This document shows, piece after piece, positions 31,236 to 40,586 of a stretch of DNA of 64,000 nt (its first letter is position 1; every line of letters starts with the position of its first letter). This DNA is from Desulfuromonadaceae bacterium. Lineage in GTDB: Bacteria; Desulfobacterota; Desulfuromonadia; Geobacterales; Pseudopelobacteraceae. The notes under the pieces were generated by a model. That model was not told the DNA's origin, did not search any database, and was given only the letters and a program-made list of their open reading frames with translations. Where the stretch lies: positions 1 to 64,000 of the forward strand of contig JAQUIG010000012.1 of assembly GCA_028683435.1 (NCBI GenBank), in the 5' to 3' direction. Made by a program: the position numbers and the translations under genes.

Positions 31236-31757
31236 ATGGGGCGCATGAGCGATGTAGTAGCGCAGCAGGTTAAAGAGCAGGAACCGGAAGTTGACCTTGT
31301 CAAGGCCGATCAGGTTATAGATAAATATATTGATTTACCCGGAAATCTGATGCCGGTATTACAGGGCATCCAGGATGCATACGGCTACATTCCACGCAAA
31401 GTGGCGGATTATGTCGCAGAGCGCCTTAATGTATACCCGAGCCAGATCTATGGGGTCCTTACCTTCTACGCTCAGTTCCACCTCAAACCACGCGGCCGTT
31501 TTATCATTCGCGTATGCGTTGGAACCGCTTGCCACGTCCAGGGTGCACAGAGAATTAAAGAGACATTTTTTAATCTACTGCATATCAAGCATACGGAAAC
31601 TTCCGCTGATCTACGTTTCACCTTCGAAGAGGTCGCCTGCCTGGGTGCATGCGGAATGGCGCCTCTCGCAATGGTTAACGATGATACTTACGGTAAGATG
31701 ACTGTTCAAAAAGTCGATGAAATAGTAGCAAAATATTCAGCAATCCCGCTTGACTAA
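31236..31757 (+). CDS. nuoE: NADH-quinone oxidoreductase subunit E
   Basis: GVLTFYAQFHLKPRGRFIIRVCVGTACHVQGA; EEVACLGACGMAPLAMVNDDTYG. Confidence 0.97.
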   Translation: MGRMSDVVAQQVKEQEPEVDLVKADQVIDKYIDLPGNLMPVLQGIQDAYGYIPRKVADYVAERLNVYPSQIYGVLTFYAQFHLKPRGRFIIRVCVGTACHVQGAQRIKETFFNLLHIKHTETSADLRFTFEEVACLGACGMAPLAMVNDDTYGKMTVQKVDEIVAKYSAIPLD

Positions 31758-31783
31758 GCGGACTCACGCTAGGGGCATAACGC

Positions 31784-33571
31784 ATGAGCGATAATACAGC
31801 TATTCAAATTCTTATCTGTCAGGGAACTGGCGGGATTTCTGCCGGGGCAAAAGGTGTCGAGGCGGAGTTCAATCGTGTCATAGCCGAGCAGGGTCTGAAT
31901 GCGACTATCGGCAAACGCTGCGATGTTATCAAAACCGGATGTCGCGGACTCTGCGCGAATGACGTTTTGGTTGACATCGTCACCCCGGAACAGGGGCGGG
32001 TTACCTACGACTTTGTTTTGCCGGAAGAGGTAGAGCGGATAGTCAAAGAACATATCATGGCTAGCACTACGATCGAAAAACGCAAAGCCAAGCCTTACTA
32101 CAACACTTTTCTTGAAAAACAGATGCGTGTTGTCATGGGCAACTGTGGTGAAATTGACCCTGATAGCCTTGACGCTTATCTGGACGAGCCGTCAATCGGA
32201 TTTCAGGCTTTAGAAAAGTGTGTCAAGACCATGAAGCCTGAAGATGTGATCGAAGAGATAAAAAAATCAGGTCTGCGCGGTCGTGGCGGCGGTGGTTTTC
32301 CGACCGGCATGAAATGGTCATTCTGCAAGGCATCACCAGGGGATCACAAATATCTCATCTGCAACGCCGATGAGGGCGACCCAGGCGCATTTATGGACCG
32401 CTCGGTTCTTGAGGGCGACCCATACTGTATTATCGAGGGAATGCAGATTGCAGGTTATGCAATTGGCGCTACCTACGGCTATGTGTATGTCCGTGCCGAA
32501 TATCCGCTGGCTGTTCAGCGTCTCCAGCATGCCATCGACGTCTGCTACGAAAAAGGATACCTGGGCAAAAACATTAAAGGTTGGGGTCTCGACTTTGACA
32601 TGCGCATCAAGATGGGCGCCGGTGCATTTGTTTGCGGTGAAGAAACCGCGCTGATGGCTTCCATCGAGGGAGAGCGCGGCATGAGTCGCCCCCGCCCGCC
32701 GTTCCCTGCCGTGCGTGGTTTGTGGGGACACCCTACCAATATCAATAACGTTGAAACTTTTGCCAATGTTCGTCATATCATCAACAGGGGTTCAGATTGG
32801 TACGCTGCGCTTGGTACGGAAACAACCAAGGGTACCAAGATCTTTGCCGTCACCGGCAAGGTTAAGCACACCGGACTGGTTGAAGTGCCGGCAGGGATGA
32901 AGGTGCGAGAGGTGCTTTTCGACGTCTGCGGCGGCATCGTCAACAACCGCAAGTTTAAAGCGGTTCAGGCTGGCGGACCGTCCGGTGGCTGTATTCCTGA
33001 GGAGCTACTGGATACACTGGTTGACTATAACGCTCTTATTCAGGCCGGTGCAATGATGGGATCCGGCGGTCTGGTTGTTATGGATGAAACCACCTGCATG
33101 GTCGATGTTGCCAAGTTCTTTCTGACCTTCACTCGCACAGAATCCTGCGGCAAGTGTGTACCCTGCCGTATCGGTCTCAAGGTCATGCTCGACATATTGA
33201 CTAAAATCACCGAAGGAAATGGTGAGCTGTCCGATATCGAAACTCTGATTGATTTGGGCGAATCGATCAAAAAGGCATCTTTATGCGGCCTAGGTCAAAC
33301 GGCTCCTAACCCTGTCCTTTCAACGATTAAATATTTCCGCCATGAGTATGAAGCACATATTACAGATAAACGCTGCCCATCCAATTGCTGTAAGGATCTG
33401 CTGCTTTGGGCCGTCTCCGAAGAGAAGTGCGTTAAGTGTGGTGCCTGCAAAAAAGCCTGTCCAGTTGATGCGATTGTGTGGGAAAAAGGACAGATTGCAT
33501 TTTTAGACCAGAGCAAATGCACCAAGTGTAAATCCTGCTACGATGCTTGTCGTTTTATGGCTCTTGAATAA
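31784..33571 (+). CDS. nuoF: NADH-quinone oxidoreductase subunit F with N-terminal thioredoxin-like and C-terminal 2x[4Fe-4S] extensions
   Basis: SGLRGRGGGGFPTGMKW, NADEGDPGAFMDR, ESCGKCVPCRIG; C-terminal CVKCGACKKACP and CTKCKSCYDAC. Confidence 0.97.
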   Translation: MSDNTAIQILICQGTGGISAGAKGVEAEFNRVIAEQGLNATIGKRCDVIKTGCRGLCANDVLVDIVTPEQGRVTYDFVLPEEVERIVKEHIMASTTIEKRKAKPYYNTFLEKQMRVVMGNCGEIDPDSLDAYLDEPSIGFQALEKCVKTMKPEDVIEEIKKSGLRGRGGGGFPTGMKWSFCKASPGDHKYLICNADEGDPGAFMDRSVLEGDPYCIIEGMQIAGYAIGATYGYVYVRAEYPLAVQRLQHAIDVCYEKGYLGKNIKGWGLDFDMRIKMGAGAFVCGEETALMASIEGERGMSRPRPPFPAVRGLWGHPTNINNVETFANVRHIINRGSDWYAALGTETTKGTKIFAVTGKVKHTGLVEVPAGMKVREVLFDVCGGIVNNRKFKAVQAGGPSGGCIPEELLDTLVDYNALIQAGAMMGSGGLVVMDETTCMVDVAKFFLTFTRTESCGKCVPCRIGLKVMLDILTKITEGNGELSDIETLIDLGESIKKASLCGLGQTAPNPVLSTIKYFRHEYEAHITDKRCPSNCCKDLLLWAVSEEKCVKCGACKKACPVDAIVWEKGQIAFLDQSKCTKCKSCYDACRFMALE

Positions 33572-33619
33572 TCCAGCTTGTCTGGATACGACGATTAAAC
33601 TCACAAACAGAGGTTTTAG

Positions 33620-36091
33620 ATGGTTAATCTTACGATAGACGACAAGCAGGTAACTGCACCCAAAGATTCCACGATTTATGATGCTGCCAAGTTAAATGGC
33701 ATCAAAATTCCTATTCTGTGCCACGACAAGAAGCTTAAGCCGTTTGGTGCCTGCCGTATGTGTCTGGTTGAAATTGAGCAGATGAAGGGTCGCCAAATAC
33801 CTGCTTGTACGACACCCGCTACCGAGGGGATGATTATTCGTACGAATACACCTGACATTATAAAAGCCCGCAAGTTGGTGCTTGAACTGTTGCTGCTCAA
33901 CCACCCGCTTGATTGTCCGGTCTGCGACAAGGGGGGCGACTGTGATCTGCAGAACTTGACATATGATTACGAGTTAAACAGTAATCGATTCATTGATTCA
34001 AAATTTCAGCATGAAATTGACTATAACAACCCCCTGATTGAACGTGATATGAACCGATGTGTTCTGTGCGGTAAATGTGTACGTATCTGTGATGAGATTG
34101 TTTCCTACGGTGCTCTGACATTCATTGACAGAGGTATTGAAACAAAAATCGGTTGTGATTTTGAAAAACCTCTTGACTGCGAATTTTGTGGTTCCTGTGT
34201 CTCGGTTTGCCCTGTCGGTGCTCTGCTCGCACGTCCGTTCAAGCATAAAGCTCGCTTCTGGGCACTTACTAAGCATAATTCTGTATGTGGATACTGTGGC
34301 ACCGGATGCAATTTAACGCTTGGTGTCAAGGACGATAAAGTTCTAACTACAGTGTATGACGAAAACCAGGGGTTTCATAAGGGACAGTTATGCGTTCGCG
34401 GTCGTTTCGGTTATCAGTTTATAAATTCTGAAAAGCGTCTGACAACTCCGCTTATTCGCAAAAACGGGCGTCTGACTGAAGCAACGTGGGATGAGGCTCT
34501 GGAAATCGTTGCAGGGCGACTTAAGGGCGGCACTGCCGTTGCGGCACTTGCAACGCCGCGTTTGACCAATGAAGAGTTGTCCCTGTTCAAAAAAATGATG
34601 CTGGAAAATGTTGGATCAAAAAACTATGACCATTCCGCCGGATATGCACATAGAGCATTAACCGAGGGTTTTGCCAGCAGTTTCGGGTCATCTGCTTCTT
34701 CTGCATCAATACCTGATATTCAGAAAAGCGATCTACTGCTAGTCATAAAAACTGACTCTTATGAAACTCATCCGGTAATCGGCTTTGAGATAAATATGGG
34801 TGTCAAGAATAAAGGCATAAAGCTCAATATACTTTCCGACAAGAGGGGTAAACTCTCGAAACTTCCCGGTGCCAATACACTGGTTCATATTCCGGGAACT
34901 GAAGTAGCAGTAATAAATGCACTTTGTAAATCTGTCATTGACCAGAAGTTGGCAGATCCTTCGGTTGCATCTCTCCCCGGTCACGCCGAGTTGATAAAAG
35001 CACTGTCTGATTTTACACCGGAAACAATTGCAGCAGTAAGCGGTCTTACAGTAGAGAAAATAAATAAATTAGCTGCTGATTATGCTGCTGCAGAAAAAGC
35101 AATGATACTTTTCCCTACCGGACTTGGTTATGCCGGGCACGCAGCTGATCTCGCAAGAGCGGTAGCCAATCTCGCTATTCTTACCGGCAAGCTCGGTAAG
35201 GAAGGATGCGGAGTACTCTGCCTCTCTGAAAAAAATAATAGCCAGGGCGCCGTCGACATGGGTTTCTACCCTCAGGACGGCGGTGACAATGCGCTTCAAA
35301 TTCTGGATGCCTGTTCGGCCGGGACAATCAAGACTCTTCTTATCGCCGGTGAAAACCCCGTTACATCCTATCCTGATAACGCGAAAGTTAAAGCTGCTCT
35401 TGATGCAGTTGAATTCCTGATTGTTTCAGATCTTTTTATGACGGAAACAGCCGAACTTGCAGATGTTGTTCTCCCCGCCTGCTCTTTTGCTGAAAAAGAA
35501 GGAACATATACCAGCACAGACCGGCGTGTACAGCATGTGAAGCCCGCAATAAACAAAATAGGCCAGTCACGATCCGACTTTGAAATAATATCATCATTGA
35601 TTGTAAAACTTGGCGGCACACCGCCAACCACACCGGCAGCACAGTTTTCTGAAATAACCGCAAACACGCCTGGTTATGAAGGTATGACCTATGCGACCCT
35701 AGGGAACGAGGGTGCTTTTGCCCCAGTATCCATTCAACCAGTATTTGTTGTTCCTGTTGCGGCTCAAGTTCCTGCTGCTCAAGGGAAACTTGCCCTCGTT
35801 ACCGGCAGTGTCCTGTATCACAACGGTACGTTGTCTCAGCATGGTGAAGGTCCTGTTCATGTCTGCCCGGAAGCATATGTGGAAATATCGCGCTCCGATG
35901 CTGGTCGCAGTTCCATTATTGACAACGATCTTGTAACGGTTACATCAGAAAACGGTTCATTGCAGCTTAAGGCGAAACTGAGTATTCGAATCCCGGAAGG
36001 TGTGGTTTTTATCCCGTACCATTTCCCGGCAGCACCGGTAAACATGGTCTGGAGCGGTTCCGCTGTTACCATGGTTTCCCTGTCTAAGTAA
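33620..36091 (+). CDS. nuoG: NADH-quinone oxidoreductase subunit G
   Basis: CHDKKLKPFGACRMCLVEIE, HPLDCPVCDKGGDCDLQ, CVLCGKCVRICDE, molybdopterin oxidoreductase-like C-terminal part. Confidence 0.96.
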   Translation: MVNLTIDDKQVTAPKDSTIYDAAKLNGIKIPILCHDKKLKPFGACRMCLVEIEQMKGRQIPACTTPATEGMIIRTNTPDIIKARKLVLELLLLNHPLDCPVCDKGGDCDLQNLTYDYELNSNRFIDSKFQHEIDYNNPLIERDMNRCVLCGKCVRICDEIVSYGALTFIDRGIETKIGCDFEKPLDCEFCGSCVSVCPVGALLARPFKHKARFWALTKHNSVCGYCGTGCNLTLGVKDDKVLTTVYDENQGFHKGQLCVRGRFGYQFINSEKRLTTPLIRKNGRLTEATWDEALEIVAGRLKGGTAVAALATPRLTNEELSLFKKMMLENVGSKNYDHSAGYAHRALTEGFASSFGSSASSASIPDIQKSDLLLVIKTDSYETHPVIGFEINMGVKNKGIKLNILSDKRGKLSKLPGANTLVHIPGTEVAVINALCKSVIDQKLADPSVASLPGHAELIKALSDFTPETIAAVSGLTVEKINKLAADYAAAEKAMILFPTGLGYAGHAADLARAVANLAILTGKLGKEGCGVLCLSEKNNSQGAVDMGFYPQDGGDNALQILDACSAGTIKTLLIAGENPVTSYPDNAKVKAALDAVEFLIVSDLFMTETAELADVVLPACSFAEKEGTYTSTDRRVQHVKPAINKIGQSRSDFEIISSLIVKLGGTPPTTPAAQFSEITANTPGYEGMTYATLGNEGAFAPVSIQPVFVVPVAAQVPAAQGKLALVTGSVLYHNGTLSQHGEGPVHVCPEAYVEISRSDAGRSSIIDNDLVTVTSENGSLQLKAKLSIRIPEGVVFIPYHFPAAPVNMVWSGSAVTMVSLSK

Positions 36092-36140
36092 AAAACTGTC
36101 TATAACTGGTTACTTAATACTTGCAAGAAAAGAGGGACTG

Positions 36141-37205
36141 ATGGGAATGGAAATATTAGGTCTGCCGATGATGTATTACATCGCTATGGTTGCCAAGGTA
36201 CTAGTGACATTTATATTTGTCCTCCTTACCGTGGCGTATGCTACTTATGCAGAGCGCAAGATTATCGGCCATATGCAGGTCCGTCTTGGGCCTATGCGTA
36301 CAGGATGGCACGGTCTGCTGCAGCCGATTGCCGATGGGGTGAAGCTCTTCTTCAAAGAGGAGATTATTCCATCACAGGCCAGCACCTTTGCGTTTCTGAT
36401 CGCCCCTTTAATTGCTCTTATCCCGGCATTTATCACTTTTGCCGTCATCCCGTTCGGGGGTGTAATTGAAGTCGCCGGCTATAAGATTCCGCTACAGGTC
36501 GCGGCATACTATGACACCGCTGCCGGTCAGGTCTTTGATATTAATGTCGGAGTTCTCTATATTCTGGCAATGTCATCTCTCGGTGTCTACGGCATCGTGT
36601 TAGCCGGCTGGTCTTCAAACAGTAAGTATTCCCTGATGGGTGGTCTGCGCGCTTCGGCCCAATTGATTTCGTATGAACTTGCTGCCGGTTTGTCTATTAT
36701 CGCCGTGTTTATGCTTTCAGGCACGCTCTCACTCCACAAGATAGTAGCATTGCAATCAGGTTTTGGCGGTTTTGATTGGTATATATTCAAACAGCCTCTT
36801 GCTGCTTTCATGTTTTTCGTCTGCTCTCTCGCTGAAATCAATCGTACCCCGTTTGACCTGCCTGAAGCTGAAACAGAGCTTGTATCCGGTTTCTGTACAG
36901 AATATTCCTCCATGAAATATGCAATGTTCTTCATGGCAGAATACGCAAATATGGTCACTGTCAGCGCCATGACCGTCACACTTTTCCTGGGTGGATGGAA
37001 CGGCCCGTTCACCGCTGCAATGCCGCTGCTCGGACCCGTTTACTTTGTTGCCAAGGTTTACTTCCTCATGTTTGTCTGTATGTGGATTCGTGCTACATTG
37101 CCGCGCTACCGATATGACCAATTAATGCATCTCGGCTGGAAAGTATTTATTCCGCTTGCACTTGTAAATATTGTAGTTACAGGAATCATCGGGTACTTCA
37201 TTTAA
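36141..37205 (+). CDS. nuoH: NADH-quinone oxidoreductase subunit H
   Basis: YAERKIIGHMQVRLGPMRTGWHGLLQPIADGVKLFFKEEI; RTPFDLPEAETELVSGF. Confidence 0.98.
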   Translation: MGMEILGLPMMYYIAMVAKVLVTFIFVLLTVAYATYAERKIIGHMQVRLGPMRTGWHGLLQPIADGVKLFFKEEIIPSQASTFAFLIAPLIALIPAFITFAVIPFGGVIEVAGYKIPLQVAAYYDTAAGQVFDINVGVLYILAMSSLGVYGIVLAGWSSNSKYSLMGGLRASAQLISYELAAGLSIIAVFMLSGTLSLHKIVALQSGFGGFDWYIFKQPLAAFMFFVCSLAEINRTPFDLPEAETELVSGFCTEYSSMKYAMFFMAEYANMVTVSAMTVTLFLGGWNGPFTAAMPLLGPVYFVAKVYFLMFVCMWIRATLPRYRYDQLMHLGWKVFIPLALVNIVVTGIIGYFI

Positions 37206-37252
37206 ATCAAGGCATTGACACGCCACGCAATTACGATAACGAGGGTGGAAAT

Positions 37253-37654
37253 ATGAATCCGATTACACCGATTATAAAAGGCTTGGGTATTACATTTAAA
37301 CATATGTTCTTGAAGCCGGTGACTTTACAGTATCCAACTGAAAGACCCAGGGTAGCGGCTCGCTACCGAGGCTTGCATGGCCTGAAAGTTTCGCACGATA
37401 AAGCCAAGTGCGTGGCCTGCTATCTCTGTCCTACGGTCTGCCCTGCCAAATGCATCACTGTTGAGGCGGCCGAGGACGCTAATCATGACAAGTACGCTAC
37501 AAAATACGAGATTGACATGTTGCGCTGCATTTTTTGCGGGTACTGCGTTGAGGCCTGCCCGGTTGATGCTCTCAAAATGACCGGTGAGTTTGAGTTGGCC
37601 AACTATTCTCGCAAAGATTTTATCTACTCCAAAGAACGTCTCTTAGAAAAGTAA
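37253..37654 (+). CDS. nuoI: NADH-quinone oxidoreductase subunit I
   Basis: CVACYLCPTVCPAKCI and CIFCGYCVEACPVDAL. Confidence 0.97.
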   Translation: MNPITPIIKGLGITFKHMFLKPVTLQYPTERPRVAARYRGLHGLKVSHDKAKCVACYLCPTVCPAKCITVEAAEDANHDKYATKYEIDMLRCIFCGYCVEACPVDALKMTGEFELANYSRKDFIYSKERLLEK

Positions 37655-37668
37655 TAAAGGAGCAGTGC

Positions 37669-38172
37669 ATGGAAACCCTTTTCTTTCTGATCATAACGTT
37701 AGTCGCTATAGTTTCGGCGATCTTGGTGATCACCTGCAAAAATCCGATTAATAGCGCACTGTCGCTCATAATGACTTTTTTCTGTCTTGCCACTTACTAT
37801 GTCATGCTGGATGCTCCATTTATGGCTGCTGTCCAGGTTATGGTGTATGCAGGTGCGATCATGGTTCTGATGGTGTTCACTATCATGCTGCTGAATATCA
37901 GAGTTGATGCCTCGAAGAAACATTCTCATAAACTCTTCCTCGGTTCTATCATTGGCTTCTTTACCTTTTTTAATATAGCCTTTGTACTGTTCAAGAGTCA
38001 TGTTGCTATGCCAACAGGACCCTACAGCGTAGACATGATCAAACAAATTGGCCATACAGAACTGATCGGCAAAGAAATATTCACGAACTTTTTACTGCCG
38101 TTTGAAATTACATCAATATTACTTCTGGTTGCTATAGTTGGGGCGGTAATCCTGGCTAAGAAAAAAATATAA
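37669..38172 (+). CDS. nuoJ: NADH-quinone oxidoreductase subunit J
   Basis: [52 protein letters not shown]. Confidence 0.97.
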   Translation: METLFFLIITLVAIVSAILVITCKNPINSALSLIMTFFCLATYYVMLDAPFMAAVQVMVYAGAIMVLMVFTIMLLNIRVDASKKHSHKLFLGSIIGFFTFFNIAFVLFKSHVAMPTGPYSVDMIKQIGHTELIGKEIFTNFLLPFEITSILLLVAIVGAVILAKKKI

Positions 38173-38185
38173 GAGGGATATATTC

Positions 38186-38488
38186 ATGGAAAACCTGAAC
38201 GGCTATCTCATTGTAAGCGCAATTCTTTTCTCTATCGGAACAATTGGCGTACTGACGCGTAAGAACGCAATTGTCATTTTCATGTGCATCGAGTTAATGC
38301 TTAATGCCGTTAACCTGACTTTCGTAGCATTGTCGCGTCATCTCGGAAATCTTGATGGCCAGATATTTGTCTTTTTTATTATGACTGTTGCAGCGGCAGA
38401 AGCAGCCGTGGGTCTGGCGCTTATCATCGCGTTCTTCAACAATAAAGAAACCATTGATGTTGATGATATTAACCTGATGAAGTGGTAG
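38186..38488 (+). CDS. nuoK: NADH-quinone oxidoreductase subunit K
   Basis: [58 protein letters not shown]. Confidence 0.98.
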   Translation: MENLNGYLIVSAILFSIGTIGVLTRKNAIVIFMCIELMLNAVNLTFVALSRHLGNLDGQIFVFFIMTVAAAEAAVGLALIIAFFNNKETIDVDDINLMKW

Positions 38489-38542
38489 TGCAGCGCTCCA
38501 CCCTTACGACAACGTTTAACGATTGCATAAAAGGAGTCTTAC

Positions 38543-40549
38543 ATGTTTGACAACGTATGGCTGATCCCGCTTTTACCGTTTATCGGTTTCTTGATCAACG
38601 GTCTTCTCGGGAAAAGAATCAAGAACGAAACTGTTATTGGAGGCATCGCCTCAGCCATGGTTTTGGGCTCGTTTATTGTTTCCTGCTTGACGCTCTTTAA
38701 TTTGCTCTCTTTGCCTGGTGAAGAACGACAGGTAGAGGTCAAAATATTCTCCTGGATTACCTCAGGCGTGTTTAACGCTGATGTCGCCTTCCTGATAGAC
38801 CCTTTATCCTGTCTGATGATTATGGTTGTTTCAGGAGTAGGCTTTCTGATTCATCTGTATTCAATAGGGTACATGCACGGAGAAGAAGGTTATTACCGCT
38901 ATTTTTCTTATCTGAATCTCTTTACCTTCTCGATGCTGCTTCTGGTCCTAGGTAACAATCTACTCCTTATGTTCGTTGGCTGGGAAGGGGTTGGTCTTTG
39001 TTCTTATCTGCTGATAGGCTATTATTTCCACAAAAAATCAGCTGCTGATGCCGGTAAAAAAGCCTTTGTTATGAACAGAATCGGTGACTTCGGTTTTCTC
39101 CTCGGCATCTTTACCCTTTTCTGGTATCTCGGCAGCAGCCATAATGTCTGGACTATCACGTTTACCGAGTTAGCCAATAATTCGCATCTGCTTCCGACCG
39201 GCGGAATTGTAACAGTCATAACTCTCTGCTTCTTTCTTGGTGCGACCGGTAAATCAGCACAGATTCCACTGTATACCTGGCTCCCTGATGCCATGGAAGG
39301 CCCAACCCCGGTATCCGCCTTGATTCATGCGGCAACCATGGTCACCGCCGGTGTCTATATGATAGCCCGTATGAACTATCTGTTCATTCGTTCTCCTGAA
39401 ACGCTGGCTGTCATTGCTGTAATCGGGGCCTGCACGGCGCTCTTTGCCGCGACAATTGGTACTGCGCAGAACGATATTAAACGCGTACTTGCATACTCAA
39501 CTGTTTCGCAGCTTGGCTATATGTTTCTTGCCATGGGGGTCGGAGCTTTTGGTGCCGGCATATTCCATCTGATGACGCACGCTTTCTTCAAGGCTTGTCT
39601 CTTCCTCGGCTCCGGTGCCGTTATCCACTCCATGCATGGGGCGCTGCACCACGCCCATTCGAATGATGACGCTCAGGATATGCGTAACATGGGTGGTCTC
39701 AGATCAAAGATGCCATTAACATTTATTACCTTCCTGCTTGCTACAATCGCGATTTCAGGTATTCCCGGCTTTTCCGGATTCTTTTCAAAAGATGAGATTC
39801 TCTGGCAGGCATTTTCCAATCCGCACCATGGCAGCTTGAACTTCCTGTTATGGGGTATGGGGGCACTCGCCGCAGGTCTGACCGCTTTCTATATGTTCCG
39901 CCTTGTATTCATGACCTTTTTCGGTGAGTGTCGTATAACTCCTAAGGCCAAAGATCATCTTCATGAGTCACCAATGATCATTGTCTTGCCATTAATAGTA
40001 CTCGCTGGTCTTTCTGTTGTCGGCGGTTTTATCGGTATCCCCAAGGTTATCGGAGACCTGTTTGGCGGGATCCCAAATTACCTTGAACATTATCTGGATC
40101 CGGTCTTCAAGCACTCTGAAGAATATATGGCACATCACGGTGCACACACCGGCATTCACAATATTGCACTTGAATGGGGTCTGATGGGAACTTCAGTGTT
40201 AATCGCCCTGATCGGTATTACGGTCGCCTATTCACTCTATGTTGCGAACAAAGGTATTCCGGCCCGCTTTGTTGCCGCATTCCCAGGATTACACCGAGCT
40301 GTTTATAATAAATGGTACATCGATGAACTGTATGACAACATAATTGTAAATCCGTGCAAAGCGTTCAGCCAGTTTCTGTGGAAAGGATTTGATGTTATTG
40401 TAATAGATGGTGCGGTTAACGGAGTTGCTAAAACGGTTATGGCTTGTAGTGGCGTATTCCGACTCATGCAATCCGGACTTATATCCAATTATGCATGGTC
40501 CATGGCCTTCGGCGTTGTTGTTATGCTGAGCTATTTTATCCTGAAATAA
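38543..40549 (+). CDS. nuoL: NADH-quinone oxidoreductase subunit L
   Basis: WEGVGLCSYLLIGYYF, PTPVSALIHAATMVTAGVYMIARM, HAFFKACLFLGSGAVIHSMHG. Confidence 0.98.
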   Translation: MFDNVWLIPLLPFIGFLINGLLGKRIKNETVIGGIASAMVLGSFIVSCLTLFNLLSLPGEERQVEVKIFSWITSGVFNADVAFLIDPLSCLMIMVVSGVGFLIHLYSIGYMHGEEGYYRYFSYLNLFTFSMLLLVLGNNLLLMFVGWEGVGLCSYLLIGYYFHKKSAADAGKKAFVMNRIGDFGFLLGIFTLFWYLGSSHNVWTITFTELANNSHLLPTGGIVTVITLCFFLGATGKSAQIPLYTWLPDAMEGPTPVSALIHAATMVTAGVYMIARMNYLFIRSPETLAVIAVIGACTALFAATIGTAQNDIKRVLAYSTVSQLGYMFLAMGVGAFGAGIFHLMTHAFFKACLFLGSGAVIHSMHGALHHAHSNDDAQDMRNMGGLRSKMPLTFITFLLATIAISGIPGFSGFFSKDEILWQAFSNPHHGSLNFLLWGMGALAAGLTAFYMFRLVFMTFFGECRITPKAKDHLHESPMIIVLPLIVLAGLSVVGGFIGIPKVIGDLFGGIPNYLEHYLDPVFKHSEEYMAHHGAHTGIHNIALEWGLMGTSVLIALIGITVAYSLYVANKGIPARFVAAFPGLHRAVYNKWYIDELYDNIIVNPCKAFSQFLWKGFDVIVIDGAVNGVAKTVMACSGVFRLMQSGLISNYAWSMAFGVVVMLSYFILK

Positions 40550-40586
40550 CCAACTGTTTGTAATTTGCATAAAGGAGCACGACTAC

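Noticed and set aside
33620-36091. Locally lower GC within nuoG suggesting horizontal replacement
   Set aside because: Operon order and protein motifs are intact; the difference was not quantified and may be ordinary codon drift.
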